This document shows, piece after piece, positions 36,503 through 44,905 of a DNA stretch of 64,000 bases (positions are counted from its first letter, which is position 1; every line of letters begins with the position of its first letter). Source of the DNA: Noviherbaspirillum sp. Root189 (GTDB lineage Bacteria; Pseudomonadota; Gammaproteobacteria; Burkholderiales; Burkholderiaceae_D); assembly GCF_001428545.1 (NCBI RefSeq), contig NZ_LMHZ01000003.1, positions 1-64,000 of the forward strand. Direction: 5' to 3'. The notes beneath the pieces were generated by a model. It worked only from the letters and a program-made list of their open reading frames with translations, was not told the origin of the DNA and did no database searches. The translations under genes and the position numbers were made by a program.

Positions 36503-37776
36503 CCATCGCCGTTTTTCTTGGTTCCTTGCTGGGGGCAATGGCACTCGGGATACCAATTGCATTTGCCTTGCTTGTTTGCGGCATGGCGCTAATGTGGCAT
36601 CTCGACCTCTTCGAAGCACAGATCCTGGCGCAGAATGTAATCAACGGCGCAGACAGCTTTCCCCTTCTGGCCGTGCCGTTCTTCATGCTCGCGGGCGAAA
36701 TCATGAATGTCGGTGGGTTGTCGCGACGCATTGTCAATCTGGCGTTAGCCATTGTCGGTCACGTCAAAGGGGGGCTTGGTTATGTGACCATCATTGCCGC
36801 ATGTCTGATGGCCGCATTGTCGGGGTCCGCGGTGGCAGACGCTGCAGCGTTGTCCGCATTATTGCTGCCGATGATGGTCGCGGCCGGCCATGACAAGGCA
36901 CGCTCGGCAGGGCTGATCGCATCGGCAGGCATTATTGCCCCTATTATTCCTCCAAGCATTGGGTTCGTCGTGTTTGGCGTGGCAGCAAATGTCTCCATCA
37001 CAAAGCTGTTCTTTGCCGGTATCTTCCCTGGCATTATGCTCGCTGCGGCCTTGTGGGTTACATGGTGGTTTTTGGTCCGAAAGGAAACCATCACGGCACC
37101 GCCCAGGAAATCGGCTCGTGAGGTGCTGGTGGCAGCAAAAGCAGCGGGATGGGCTCTTGGTCTGCCATTGATCGTCGTGGCCGGACTGAAGATGGGCGTA
37201 TTCACGCCAACAGAAGCAGCTGTCGTAGCGGCTGTCTATGCGCTTCTCATTACTACCTGTGTATATCGTGAACTGAAGCCGCGCCAGATTTATGGCGTTT
37301 TGGTTGCGGCGGCAAAGACTAGCGCTGTGATCATGTTCTTAGTGGCGGCGGCGATGGTGAGCGCTTGGCTGATTACCGTGGCGGATTTGCCTTCAAAAGT
37401 GGTTAGCTTATTGCAGCCGTTCATGGGTAACCAGACTTTGCTACTTATTGCGATCATGCTTCTGGTAATGATGGTCGGTACCGCACTGGACATGACACCA
37501 ACGATTCTGATAATGACGCCTGTGTTGATGCCAGTGATCAAAGCGGCGGGGATCGATCCAGTGTACTTCGGTGTGCTCTTCATGATCAATAACGCGGTTG
37601 GCTTGATTACACCACCGGTGGGTACCGTTCTGAACACGGTCGCAGGTGTGGGAAAAATAAAGATGGACGAGGTCACGCGCGGGGTCATGCCGTTCATGCT
37701 TGCCCAATTTGCCATACTCATTCTGCTCGTCCTTTTTCCATCGCTGGTAATGGTTCCGGCGCGTTGGTTTTCGTGA
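36499..37776 (+). CDS. dctM: TRAP transporter large permease DctM
   Basis: A 425-residue multi-span sodium-coupled permease. Its family motifs include PLLAVPFFMLAGEIMN, LSGSAVADAAALSALLLPMM, PPSIGFVVFGV and the C-terminal LITPPVGTVLNTVAGVG. It ends the operon dctP-aroQ-dctQ-dctM. It could also serve the second receptor at 40231, which has no permease of its own. Confidence 0.95.
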   Translation: MTIAVFLGSLLGAMALGIPIAFALLVCGMALMWHLDLFEAQILAQNVINGADSFPLLAVPFFMLAGEIMNVGGLSRRIVNLALAIVGHVKGGLGYVTIIAACLMAALSGSAVADAAALSALLLPMMVAAGHDKARSAGLIASAGIIAPIIPPSIGFVVFGVAANVSITKLFFAGIFPGIMLAAALWVTWWFLVRKETITAPPRKSAREVLVAAKAAGWALGLPLIVVAGLKMGVFTPTEAAVVAAVYALLITTCVYRELKPRQIYGVLVAAAKTSAVIMFLVAAAMVSAWLITVADLPSKVVSLLQPFMGNQTLLLIAIMLLVMMVGTALDMTPTILIMTPVLMPVIKAAGIDPVYFGVLFMINNAVGLITPPVGTVLNTVAGVGKIKMDEVTRGVMPFMLAQFAILILLVLFPSLVMVPARWFS

Positions 37777-37903
37777 AAAGACTGTGCATCGTGAGATGAA
37801 CCATTCGGCCCTGTTGCGTCCACGGCGACGAATTCATCGGCGTGCATGCATCAGGGATGACTGGAACGGCTAGAAACATTGAGCGGAGCGTCACTGCCAA
37901 TGG

Positions 37904-38971
37904 TCACGGAATTAGTCGGTTAGCGCGCAGAAGGGAAAACAAATCGAAAAATGACTCATCGGTTGGCTGATACGCAGTGAAACCAAGCTTGCGGCTTTTT
38001 GCCATGTCGGTCATTACTTCGATTGGTCGCCCGAGGTCCAGGTCGGTATGCCAAGGTGACACCAGGCGACCCAAGTCCGGTTCGATAAGGGCGTAGCGCT
38101 GTGCTATTTCCCGCCATCGAGCCTCGTCATTTGCCATCGCGGCCTCGAGGGGTTGAACCCGGCCATTAAAACCAGCCGCTTGCACGCCGAACCAATCGGC
38201 CAGTTTTCCCCATAGCCAACTCCAACGAAAGTAGTCTCCGTTCACAATATTGAAGGCTTCGTTGCGTGCGGCATCGGTATCTGCGGCCCAGATCAGCTGC
38301 TTTGCCAGGATGCGCGCATCAGTCACATCTGACAGGCCTTTCCACTGTGCCTCCGAACCCGGGAACTGAAATACGCGTCCGGTCTCCTTGCAGATTGTCG
38401 CATACGCTGCGAGGGTAGTACCGAGGTTCATTGCATTTCCGACTGCCATTCCAATCAGCGTGTGGGGACGATGAACGCTCCAGGTAAAACGATCCCGCGT
38501 AGAAGCTGCATAGACCTCGTCTTCTTGTGCATAGTAAAAATTTTCGATGGGTAACCGCGGTTGTGTTTCCCTTAACGGCGTGTCGGGTAATGTCCCCGAT
38601 TTCGCGTACGCGTCAAATGGTCCAAGATAGTGCTTCAAACCAGTAACGAGAGCGACATGCCGTACCGTTCTTTTTGGCGCCACCGCGGTGAGGAGGTTGC
38701 GTACCATGGTACCGTTGACGCGAATATTTTCGGCTTCTGTGGCCTGACGCATCCAAGTGGTGATGAAGACATGCGTGGGCGCCACATCAGTAAGTGCGCT
38801 TGCCAAACCGGATGGATCGAGAAGATCCGCAGCGACCGGCCTGACTCCCGATATATCCCCACGTGGACGGCGCGACAAGCCATACACAGCCCAACCGTTC
38901 GAAATGAGTTCGCGCGCGACATAACTCCCGGCGATGCCACTTGCACCGATAACTAATGCAGTTCTTTGCAT
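37904..38971 (-). CDS. PRISE-family SDR (progesterone 5-beta-reductase/iridoid synthase-like)
   Basis: A 355-residue atypical SDR: cofactor loop GASGIAG (9-15), SRRPRGD after the second strand suggesting NADPH, the PRISE signature VTGLKHYLGPF (about 113-123) and the catalytic tyrosine in NFYYAQEDEVY. Members reduce activated C=C bonds of enones, and bacterial homologues are mostly uncharacterised. It converges with dctM and stands apart from the IclR gene by 290 bp. Role in acid catabolism is unproven. Confidence 0.88.
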   Translation of the reverse strand: MQRTALVIGASGIAGSYVARELISNGWAVYGLSRRPRGDISGVRPVAADLLDPSGLASALTDVAPTHVFITTWMRQATEAENIRVNGTMVRNLLTAVAPKRTVRHVALVTGLKHYLGPFDAYAKSGTLPDTPLRETQPRLPIENFYYAQEDEVYAASTRDRFTWSVHRPHTLIGMAVGNAMNLGTTLAAYATICKETGRVFQFPGSEAQWKGLSDVTDARILAKQLIWAADTDAARNEAFNIVNGDYFRWSWLWGKLADWFGVQAAGFNGRVQPLEAAMANDEARWREIAQRYALIEPDLGRLVSPWHTDLDLGRPIEVMTDMAKSRKLGFTAYQPTDESFFDLFSLLRANRLIP

Positions 38972-39261
38972 GGTTTTCCTCCGAAGAATGATTTAGGTAA
39001 GGGCCAATATGGTCTGACAGCGCCGCAGGCGAAATATCCGCATTCCAGCGAACGAACTTGAAGCACTGGCTGCGCTGGAATAGGAGGCTTAGGCCAGCGT
39101 GCGTTATCCAGCGAGTCAGCGTTGTTTGGTGGAGCAGGCTGTTAGTAACGCCATGCAATTTGGCCAAGGAGTCTGATCATTGCCGTTTCGGGTTGTGTCA
39201 TGATGGGTTTTCGCTCAGCAGTGGCATGAGGCTGGTGGCAACGCTCAAAGCGACTTCCGCA

Positions 39262-40083
39262 TCAACCGTCCTGAGGTTTCTCACGCGCGTTTCCCCAAGT
39301 GCCGAGATTGGCTGCCTTCATAAGTGGCGAAGCCTCACCCGACGACGCCAGCTCATGAGCAGCGGCCAACAAATCAGGCCCATATTGCTGCATACGCTTC
39401 AACGAGAGGCGGCTTGAAGGACCTGCAATCACGACTACTCCCGTCGCCAGATGATCAGCGCGTTGTACTGGCGCGGCCATTGAACTCATCCCAGGCGCAT
39501 ACCCATCCTCAATAATGCTGAAACCCCGTCTACGATGCTCGTCTAACGCCTTTAGCAAGGCCTTCACGCTCGTTGGTGCGTTTGGGCCGTAATGCTTTGG
39601 CTCACCGATCCCCTGGTTCATGACATACGCGATCGCTATATCGTCGGGCAAGGTCATCAACCAGGCCTGCCCAGCGGCGCTACACGACAGGCGCAGGTCG
39701 ATTCCCATGTCGGGGTCGTAGAGCAGGCCCGAGCGTGCCCCTTGCGCTTTGGCAACCAGGGTTAGTCGTCTGCCATCGACGATGGCAAGCCGAACGAGTT
39801 CCTCGGTAGCATGAGCCAGTCTGTTGATTACCGGCTGCGCAATGTCTACCACTCCGGATCGGCTTAGGAAGCTCAGCCCCATAGAAGCCATCTTGGTCGT
39901 GAGTGCGTACTCGCCACGAGGTAACTGTCGGATATATCCGTAGCGCACAAGCTCCTGCAAAGTGTAGTGACAGGCGCTGCGGCCCTGATTGAGCGCATTG
40001 GCTACCTGTGCCAATGGAACGCCTTCAGGATAAGCGGTAAGGTATTCGAGAATTGCCAACGACTTTTCCAGCGCCCCGCTCAT
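39262..40083 (-). CDS. IclR-family transcriptional regulator
   Basis: A 273-residue paralogue of the 33440 regulator, sharing GIVDVAQ-like, ELVRLAIVDG, VAKAQGAR and YDPDMG segments. ATG 40083 is chosen as it begins right at the winged helix (MSGALEKSLAILEYLTAYP). It is divergent from the second DctP gene with two palindromes between. It probably senses a related aromatic or alicyclic acid. Confidence 0.91.
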   Translation of the reverse strand: MSGALEKSLAILEYLTAYPEGVPLAQVANALNQGRSACHYTLQELVRYGYIRQLPRGEYALTTKMASMGLSFLSRSGVVDIAQPVINRLAHATEELVRLAIVDGRRLTLVAKAQGARSGLLYDPDMGIDLRLSCSAAGQAWLMTLPDDIAIAYVMNQGIGEPKHYGPNAPTSVKALLKALDEHRRRGFSIIEDGYAPGMSSMAAPVQRADHLATGVVVIAGPSSRLSLKRMQQYGPDLLAAAHELASSGEASPLMKAANLGTWGNAREKPQDG

Positions 40084-40108
40084 GATTGCCTTTCTGAGCA
40101 AACAGACT

Positions 40109-40171
40109 ATTCAAAATTTGAATGGTATCAGGATCTTGAATGTCTTTTAAAAAGATGTAACGATTCGAATC
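40109..40171. promoter_or_regulatory. paired palindromes before the second dctP
   Basis: ATTCAAA-A-TTTGAAT at 40109-40123 and GATTCGAATC at 40162-40171 are perfect inverted repeats with centres about 50 bp (five helical turns) apart. Both keep the ATTC/GAAT half-site of one operator near the first module (GGAAT-CAA-ATTCC) but differ around it. They are likely sites for the adjacent IclR protein. Confidence 0.6.
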
Positions 40172-40230
40172 ACGAATACCCAGTTCACCGCATAGCTTCT
40201 CCAACCATCTAAGCGATAAGGATAGATACG

Positions 40231-41259
40231 ATGAAACAGATCATGCCATTGCGTCGGGCAATGCTCGGCATCCTTGCCGCGGTATCCTTGGTCGCCATCA
40301 TGGCGCCTGGCCAGGCGCAGGATATCAAGGAACGCCAACTACGCTTCGCATTCAGCCTTGCAAAGGATCATCCTCTTGGAATCGGTGCGCAAAGGTTTGC
40401 AGACGCTGTAGCCAGCAAGAGCGGGAACAGGATCAAGGTCAAATTATTCCCCGGTGCGGTATTAGGCGGCGATCCACAGAACTTGTCTGCGATCCGTGGG
40501 GGAACCCTGGATTTTACTTCGATGGCCACGGGCCTGCTTGCAGGGATTGACAAACAGTTCATGGTGTTCGATTTTCCCTTCCTCTTTAACAACGCACAGG
40601 AGGCTTATGCGCTGTCGGACGGCACCGTCGGCACGAAGATGCTGAACGATCTGGCCCAACACAATATTATCGGCCTTGGCATCTGGGACCTCGGATTTCG
40701 CAATATGACGAATAGCAAGCGACCTATCGTCCGCGCCGAAGATTTGCAAGGGTTGAAGATTCGCGTAATCGCCGCACCGATCTACCTCGATCTATTTAAA
40801 ACATTGGGGGCAAATCCATTGCCGATGACCTTTGGAGAGGTGTATGGCGCCCTAGAATCCCGCGCGATCGACGGTCAAGACAATCCCGTAAGCGTAATTG
40901 AAAACGCGCGTTTCGCCGAGGTACAGAAATATCTGTCCTTAACCAAGCACGTATATACAGGAATGCCTTTCCTGATGAGCAAGAAGACTTGGGACAGCAT
41001 GTCGGATACAGAGCGTCGCATCATCCGCGAGGCGGCCGACGAAGCCAAGCAGGAGCAACGCAAGGTAAATGCAGCCAAGGAGTCCGAAGCGATCGACCTC
41101 TTGAGGAAGTCAATGCAAGTCAACGAATTGAGCCAACCCGAGGTCGCTCGCTTGCGCGAGACGGTGAAGCCTGTAGTGCAAACCTACACGCGCGAGGTCG
41201 GCAGCCGACTGGTCGAGCAGGTAAACGATGAACTGTCACGTCTTCGCGCAAACAAGTAG
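40231..41259 (+). CDS. TRAP transporter substrate-binding protein DctP, orphan
   Basis: A 342-residue periplasmic receptor with signal peptide (ending near GQAQD), AFSLAKDHPLGIGAQRFAD, the Arg motif LQGLKIRVIAAPIY and GALESRAIDGQDNP. It resembles the receptor at 34401 but no dctQ/dctM follows. It may use the permease encoded at 35990-37776 or one elsewhere. The next gene starts 8 bp downstream. Confidence 0.92.
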   Translation: MKQIMPLRRAMLGILAAVSLVAIMAPGQAQDIKERQLRFAFSLAKDHPLGIGAQRFADAVASKSGNRIKVKLFPGAVLGGDPQNLSAIRGGTLDFTSMATGLLAGIDKQFMVFDFPFLFNNAQEAYALSDGTVGTKMLNDLAQHNIIGLGIWDLGFRNMTNSKRPIVRAEDLQGLKIRVIAAPIYLDLFKTLGANPLPMTFGEVYGALESRAIDGQDNPVSVIENARFAEVQKYLSLTKHVYTGMPFLMSKKTWDSMSDTERRIIREAADEAKQEQRKVNAAKESEAIDLLRKSMQVNELSQPEVARLRETVKPVVQTYTREVGSRLVEQVNDELSRLRANK

Positions 41260-41267
41260 GGGATTAT

Positions 41268-41951
41268 ATGGCTCTATTAGGCAAGGCTGCACTGGCGATG
41301 TGGTGGGATATGGCCACCGACAAGCGCATGGAGTTTGAAGACTGGCATTCCCATGAGCATTTTGCGGAGCGCTTGGCTATCCCCGGCTTCCATCGTGCAT
41401 CGCGATGGAGATCGGCAGACGGCGGGGATGGCATATTCGTGATGTATGAGCTTGACGAGTACGAGATACTCACCTCACCGCAATACATGGCGCACTTGAA
41501 TGCCCCCACGCCATGGTCCAGGGCTATGATGCCACATCACCGCAACATGGTTCGTGGTCAGTGCCGCGTGCTTGAGAGCCGTGGCGGGAGTATCGGCAGC
41601 CATGCTGTGACATTGCGATTTTCACCCTCCGCTGGTCGCAGCGAAACTGTGCTCGCATCTTTGGGCACGTTGTTAGAACAATTGGCCGTACGGCCGGGTC
41701 TGGTTGGCGCACACCTGCTGCAACATCAGACACCAGGCGTTCCACCTACCGAGGAGCAGAAAATCCGTGGGCTCGCCGATAAGGCGGTTCATTGGGTAAT
41801 GGTGGTATGCGGCTATGATTCGGACTGCCTGCAAAGGATTTTCGAAAAAGAACTAGGAGAAACCGCGCTCGAAGCGATGGGTGTATCAGGGGATGTTATT
41901 AAAGGACAGTATGTCCTTGCTCATTCAGCCACCCCAAGGGATACAACTTGA
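41268..41951 (+). CDS. hypothetical protein, dimeric alpha/beta-barrel type
   Basis: A 227-residue soluble protein with two similar halves that could each form a ferredoxin-like dimeric barrel, as in EthD/DUF4286-type proteins. The conserved-looking segment FEDWHSHEHFAERLAIPGFHRA carries three histidines and is the hallmark of these WHxxEH proteins (split: FEDWHSHEHFAER). It is almost certainly co-transcribed with the orphan receptor. Such proteins are often seen in acid-catabolism operons, but no reaction is established here. Confidence 0.7.
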   Translation: MALLGKAALAMWWDMATDKRMEFEDWHSHEHFAERLAIPGFHRASRWRSADGGDGIFVMYELDEYEILTSPQYMAHLNAPTPWSRAMMPHHRNMVRGQCRVLESRGGSIGSHAVTLRFSPSAGRSETVLASLGTLLEQLAVRPGLVGAHLLQHQTPGVPPTEEQKIRGLADKAVHWVMVVCGYDSDCLQRIFEKELGETALEAMGVSGDVIKGQYVLAHSATPRDTT

Positions 41952-41997
41952 ATAATGCGAAATTAGGATTTTAAGCCGGCCAGCTTCCAAAACGGAA

Positions 41998-42342
41998 TCA
42001 CCAATCCGACGCGACGCTGCATGGATTAGGCGACCGAAGGCGAATGCCTTGACCTCGCCAATCGTGTTGAGACGTTAGCTGCTTCCAGTTGAAGCTGTAC
42101 CGCAATATCGGGGTGAATCCCACCGGCGTCCATGTCTTGATTCGGATAGGCCGCTCACTCAAGCCGCTCTCGTCAAGGAAGAGAATGACTCTCCTCTCCC
42201 GGCAGGCTTTTTTTGAGCATCGGCCAGCGTTTGAGTCGCCACTGCCGTATCGATTCTTCATTACGCTGGCTTGCGCGTCCGGTAGGGCGTTGAACGGTAA
42301 AACCCATTGCCTTGAGCAGCAGCCAGATATTTGTCTTTCCAT
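41998..42342 (-). mobile_element. IS630-family transposase remnant
   Basis: The minus-strand frame contains RRVILFLDESGLSERPIRI and KTWTPVGFTPILRYSFNWKQL, matching the DDE catalytic core of IS630/Tc1-type transposases. Upstream, IWLLLKAMGFTVQRPTGRA and RQWRLKRWPMLKK occur in other frames, so at least two frameshifts separate them. The C-terminal part is missing and no terminal inverted repeats were found. A decayed, non-functional element. Confidence 0.75.
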
Positions 42343-42610
42343 ACGTGATCAAAATCTTGCGTCGGCTCAGCTCTTTCTTTTCACTAATTCATGCGCCGAA
42401 TTAACTACTCTGGAGTTTCTCAGGGACGACCAGCTACCGCGATATAGGTCCGAGTTTAGCCAGCGCATTGGACTGTCGGCTGCACTGCCACCGAAATGAT
42501 CTACGTCGCCATGGGCTGTCTGCTACTGAAGCGGCCGTTCGAAAAAGCTAGTTTTCAAACAGGCCGTAAGGAAGACCAAAGCTCTCCCAGACAGCTTCTC
42601 GCATGTCGCG
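42343..42610. other. spacer with probable further IS630 debris
   Basis: No intact gene. The minus strand near 42330-42370 continues the transposase similarity in a shifted frame, beyond which nothing is recognisable. Confidence 0.35.
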
Positions 42611-43516
42611 TCAAATCCGGCCGATATCCTTTACCTCATTGAGTAACCAATCTCTGAAAAGGGCAACTTTACGCGACTCGCGCTGCATTTCTGGCCTAAC
42701 CAGATAATAAGCTTTGTCTCTGCGCACTGGCATCGTGAATGGCCGCGTCAGCTGCCCTGAGCGGAACTCCTCTGCTAGAAGTGCATTCTGACCGATCGCT
42801 ATGCCCAATCCGTTGATCGCCGCCTGCCAAGTAAGAACAGAAGTGCCGAAGTTCATCCGCTCCGCGGTCGCGGCGTATTGCGTCATGTGAGTCGCACTTA
42901 ACCAATCATCCCAGTCGATGCGTCGATAGTGGGAGACCAGCAGACGCTCCCGAAGCAGAGATTCGGGTCGCTTGTCTACCGTGAGATGCTTTTCGATATA
43001 ACCCGGTGAACAGACCGGTTCGATCTCGTCATGGAACAATAGATCGCACTGTGTCCGCTGCCATTGCCCTTCGCCGAACTGGATCGCAACGTCGACCGGG
43101 TCCCTGTCAAAATCGACATCAGGGACCGCATTACTGATTCGAACCTCTACATTGGGATGCAACCGATGGAATTCGGGGAGCCGCGGAATCAGCCACTTGG
43201 CGGCGAACGTCGTGTAGGTACGTACCCGCAATGCACCTTGGCTGGTTCCCTTGACCAGTTGCTCGGTTGCGGCCGAGATCTCGCTGAATGCCGGAATGAT
43301 GCGTTCCCCATAAGCGCGGCCGAGCCGAGTCAACACCACGCCGTGCCGCTCGCGTCTGAACAATTCAACGCCCAGATAGGTTTCCAGTACACCGATTTGA
43401 CGGCTCACGGCCGACTGCGTCACATGCAATTCTTCGGCGGCGGTGGTAAGGTTTTCTGTCCTCGCCACTACTTCGAAGACCCGAAGTGGATTCAGGGGGG
43501 GAATGCGTCGCGCCAT
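42611..43516 (-). CDS. LysR-family regulator, GcvA-like
   Basis: A 301-residue LTTR with N-terminal winged helix (LTTAAEELHVTQSAVSRQIGV is split: LTTAAEELHVTQSAVSRQ) and a periplasmic-binding-protein-like effector domain. RIPPLNPLRVFEVVAR at the start is typical of the GcvA/AmpR branch. It is divergent from the acyl-CoA dehydrogenase operon starting at 43696 and probably activates it. The effector is unknown. Confidence 0.92.
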   Translation of the reverse strand: MARRIPPLNPLRVFEVVARTENLTTAAEELHVTQSAVSRQIGVLETYLGVELFRRERHGVVLTRLGRAYGERIIPAFSEISAATEQLVKGTSQGALRVRTYTTFAAKWLIPRLPEFHRLHPNVEVRISNAVPDVDFDRDPVDVAIQFGEGQWQRTQCDLLFHDEIEPVCSPGYIEKHLTVDKRPESLLRERLLVSHYRRIDWDDWLSATHMTQYAATAERMNFGTSVLTWQAAINGLGIAIGQNALLAEEFRSGQLTRPFTMPVRRDKAYYLVRPEMQRESRKVALFRDWLLNEVKDIGRI

Positions 43517-43695
43517 TGATATTTATGGGCAGTCGAGAAATGAATTTATTTATTATATCGCAATGCCTGCCGGGCGTTCGGAGCAGCTATGAGTATTTGT
43601 CATGCCTGTGCGCCGAATACGAAGTTCTCCACCTGTCGCTCCTCAAGCAAAATTAGCGTTCCACCTTACGCAGTACAGAATTTGAGGATCCCGCA

Positions 43696-44853
43696 ATGAA
43701 TTTTGAGTTAAGCGAAGAGCACCAGGCTTTTGTCGACTCCGTCCGCCGTTTTGCGCAAGACAAGTTGGCTCCAGGCGCGCTGCAGCGGGCGCACTCCGCG
43801 GCGTACCCATGGGACGCCGCGCGCATGCTATCCGAACAGGGGTTGCTGGGCATTGCTTTTCAGGAAGAGGATGGCGGACAGGGCGGTACCCTGATGCATG
43901 CGGTGTTGGCGATCCAGGAAGTCGCACTGGTCTGTCCGAAGAGCGCGGACATTGTGCAAGCGGGTAACTTCGGGCCGATTCGCACCTTTGTCGAGTACGC
44001 GACACCCGAGCAAAAGCAGCGATTTTTGCCCGACCTCTTGGCTGGCAGGAAGCTGATCGCCCTCGGGATGAGCGAGCCCGACGCCGGCTCGGCCGTTACC
44101 GAACTGAAGACCAGCGCCCGACTGGACGGCGACCACTATGTCATCAACGGGAGCAAGGTGTTCTCAACGCACAGTCCCGAAGCAGACCTGTTCTTGATCT
44201 ATGTGCGTTTCGGACCCGGCGTTGACGGTATCGGTTCGGTACTGGTCGAACGCGGCACGGCCGGCTTCTCCATCGGAGAGCCGTCCGCTTTTATGAGCGG
44301 AGAGGAATGGTGCCAGCTCTATTTCGAGGATTGCCGCATTCCCGCCAACAACCTGCTGCTTGGCGCAGGCGGCTTCAAGAAGCAGATATCGGGCTTCAAT
44401 GTCGAGCGTCTAGGCAACTCGTCCCGCTCGCTTGCGCTTGGACGGCACAGTTTCAATATCGCCCGTGAACATGCGCTCACCCGCAAGCAGTTCGGCCGTG
44501 AGCTATGCGAATTCCAGGGGATTCAGTGGAAATTCGCCGAGATGGCGTTGAAGCTAGAATCGGCGCAACTAATGCTCTACCGCGCGGCGCTGGAGGGTGA
44601 GCACGGCCTGCCATCGGCGCATAGCACCGCTCTTGCCAAGCTGGCCTGTAATCAGGCCGGCTGGGAAGTCGCGAATGAAGCGCTGCAAGTCATGGGAGGC
44701 ATGGGCTATAGCCGCGAGTCGCTGGTCGAGTATTGCGTGCGTCGCACCCGCGGCTGGATGATCGCCGGGGGTTCTATCGAAATGCTGAAGAACCGGATCG
44801 CGGAAGGCGTCTTTGAGAGAACATTTTCGCAACGGCCGCCCAAAAAGGAATGA
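43696..44853 (+). CDS. acyl-CoA dehydrogenase
   Basis: A 385-residue ACAD with IALGMSEPDAGSAVTELKT and GSKVFSTHSPEADLF. The C-terminal motif reads MIAGGSIEMLKNRIAE, without the usual Glu. A Glu in GFNVERLGNSSRS is in the position used by LCAD/isovaleryl-type enzymes. First gene of the second catabolic operon, 52 bp before an ADP-forming type ligase. This repeats the ligase-dehydrogenase pairing seen at 18.9-22.2 kb. Confidence 0.92.
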   Translation: MNFELSEEHQAFVDSVRRFAQDKLAPGALQRAHSAAYPWDAARMLSEQGLLGIAFQEEDGGQGGTLMHAVLAIQEVALVCPKSADIVQAGNFGPIRTFVEYATPEQKQRFLPDLLAGRKLIALGMSEPDAGSAVTELKTSARLDGDHYVINGSKVFSTHSPEADLFLIYVRFGPGVDGIGSVLVERGTAGFSIGEPSAFMSGEEWCQLYFEDCRIPANNLLLGAGGFKKQISGFNVERLGNSSRSLALGRHSFNIAREHALTRKQFGRELCEFQGIQWKFAEMALKLESAQLMLYRAALEGEHGLPSAHSTALAKLACNQAGWEVANEALQVMGGMGYSRESLVEYCVRRTRGWMIAGGSIEMLKNRIAEGVFERTFSQRPPKKE

Positions 44854-44905
44854 CGTTGCCCGCCGCGGCGATGTCTGAAAACGATCAACGATCCATGGAC
44901 TGAAG

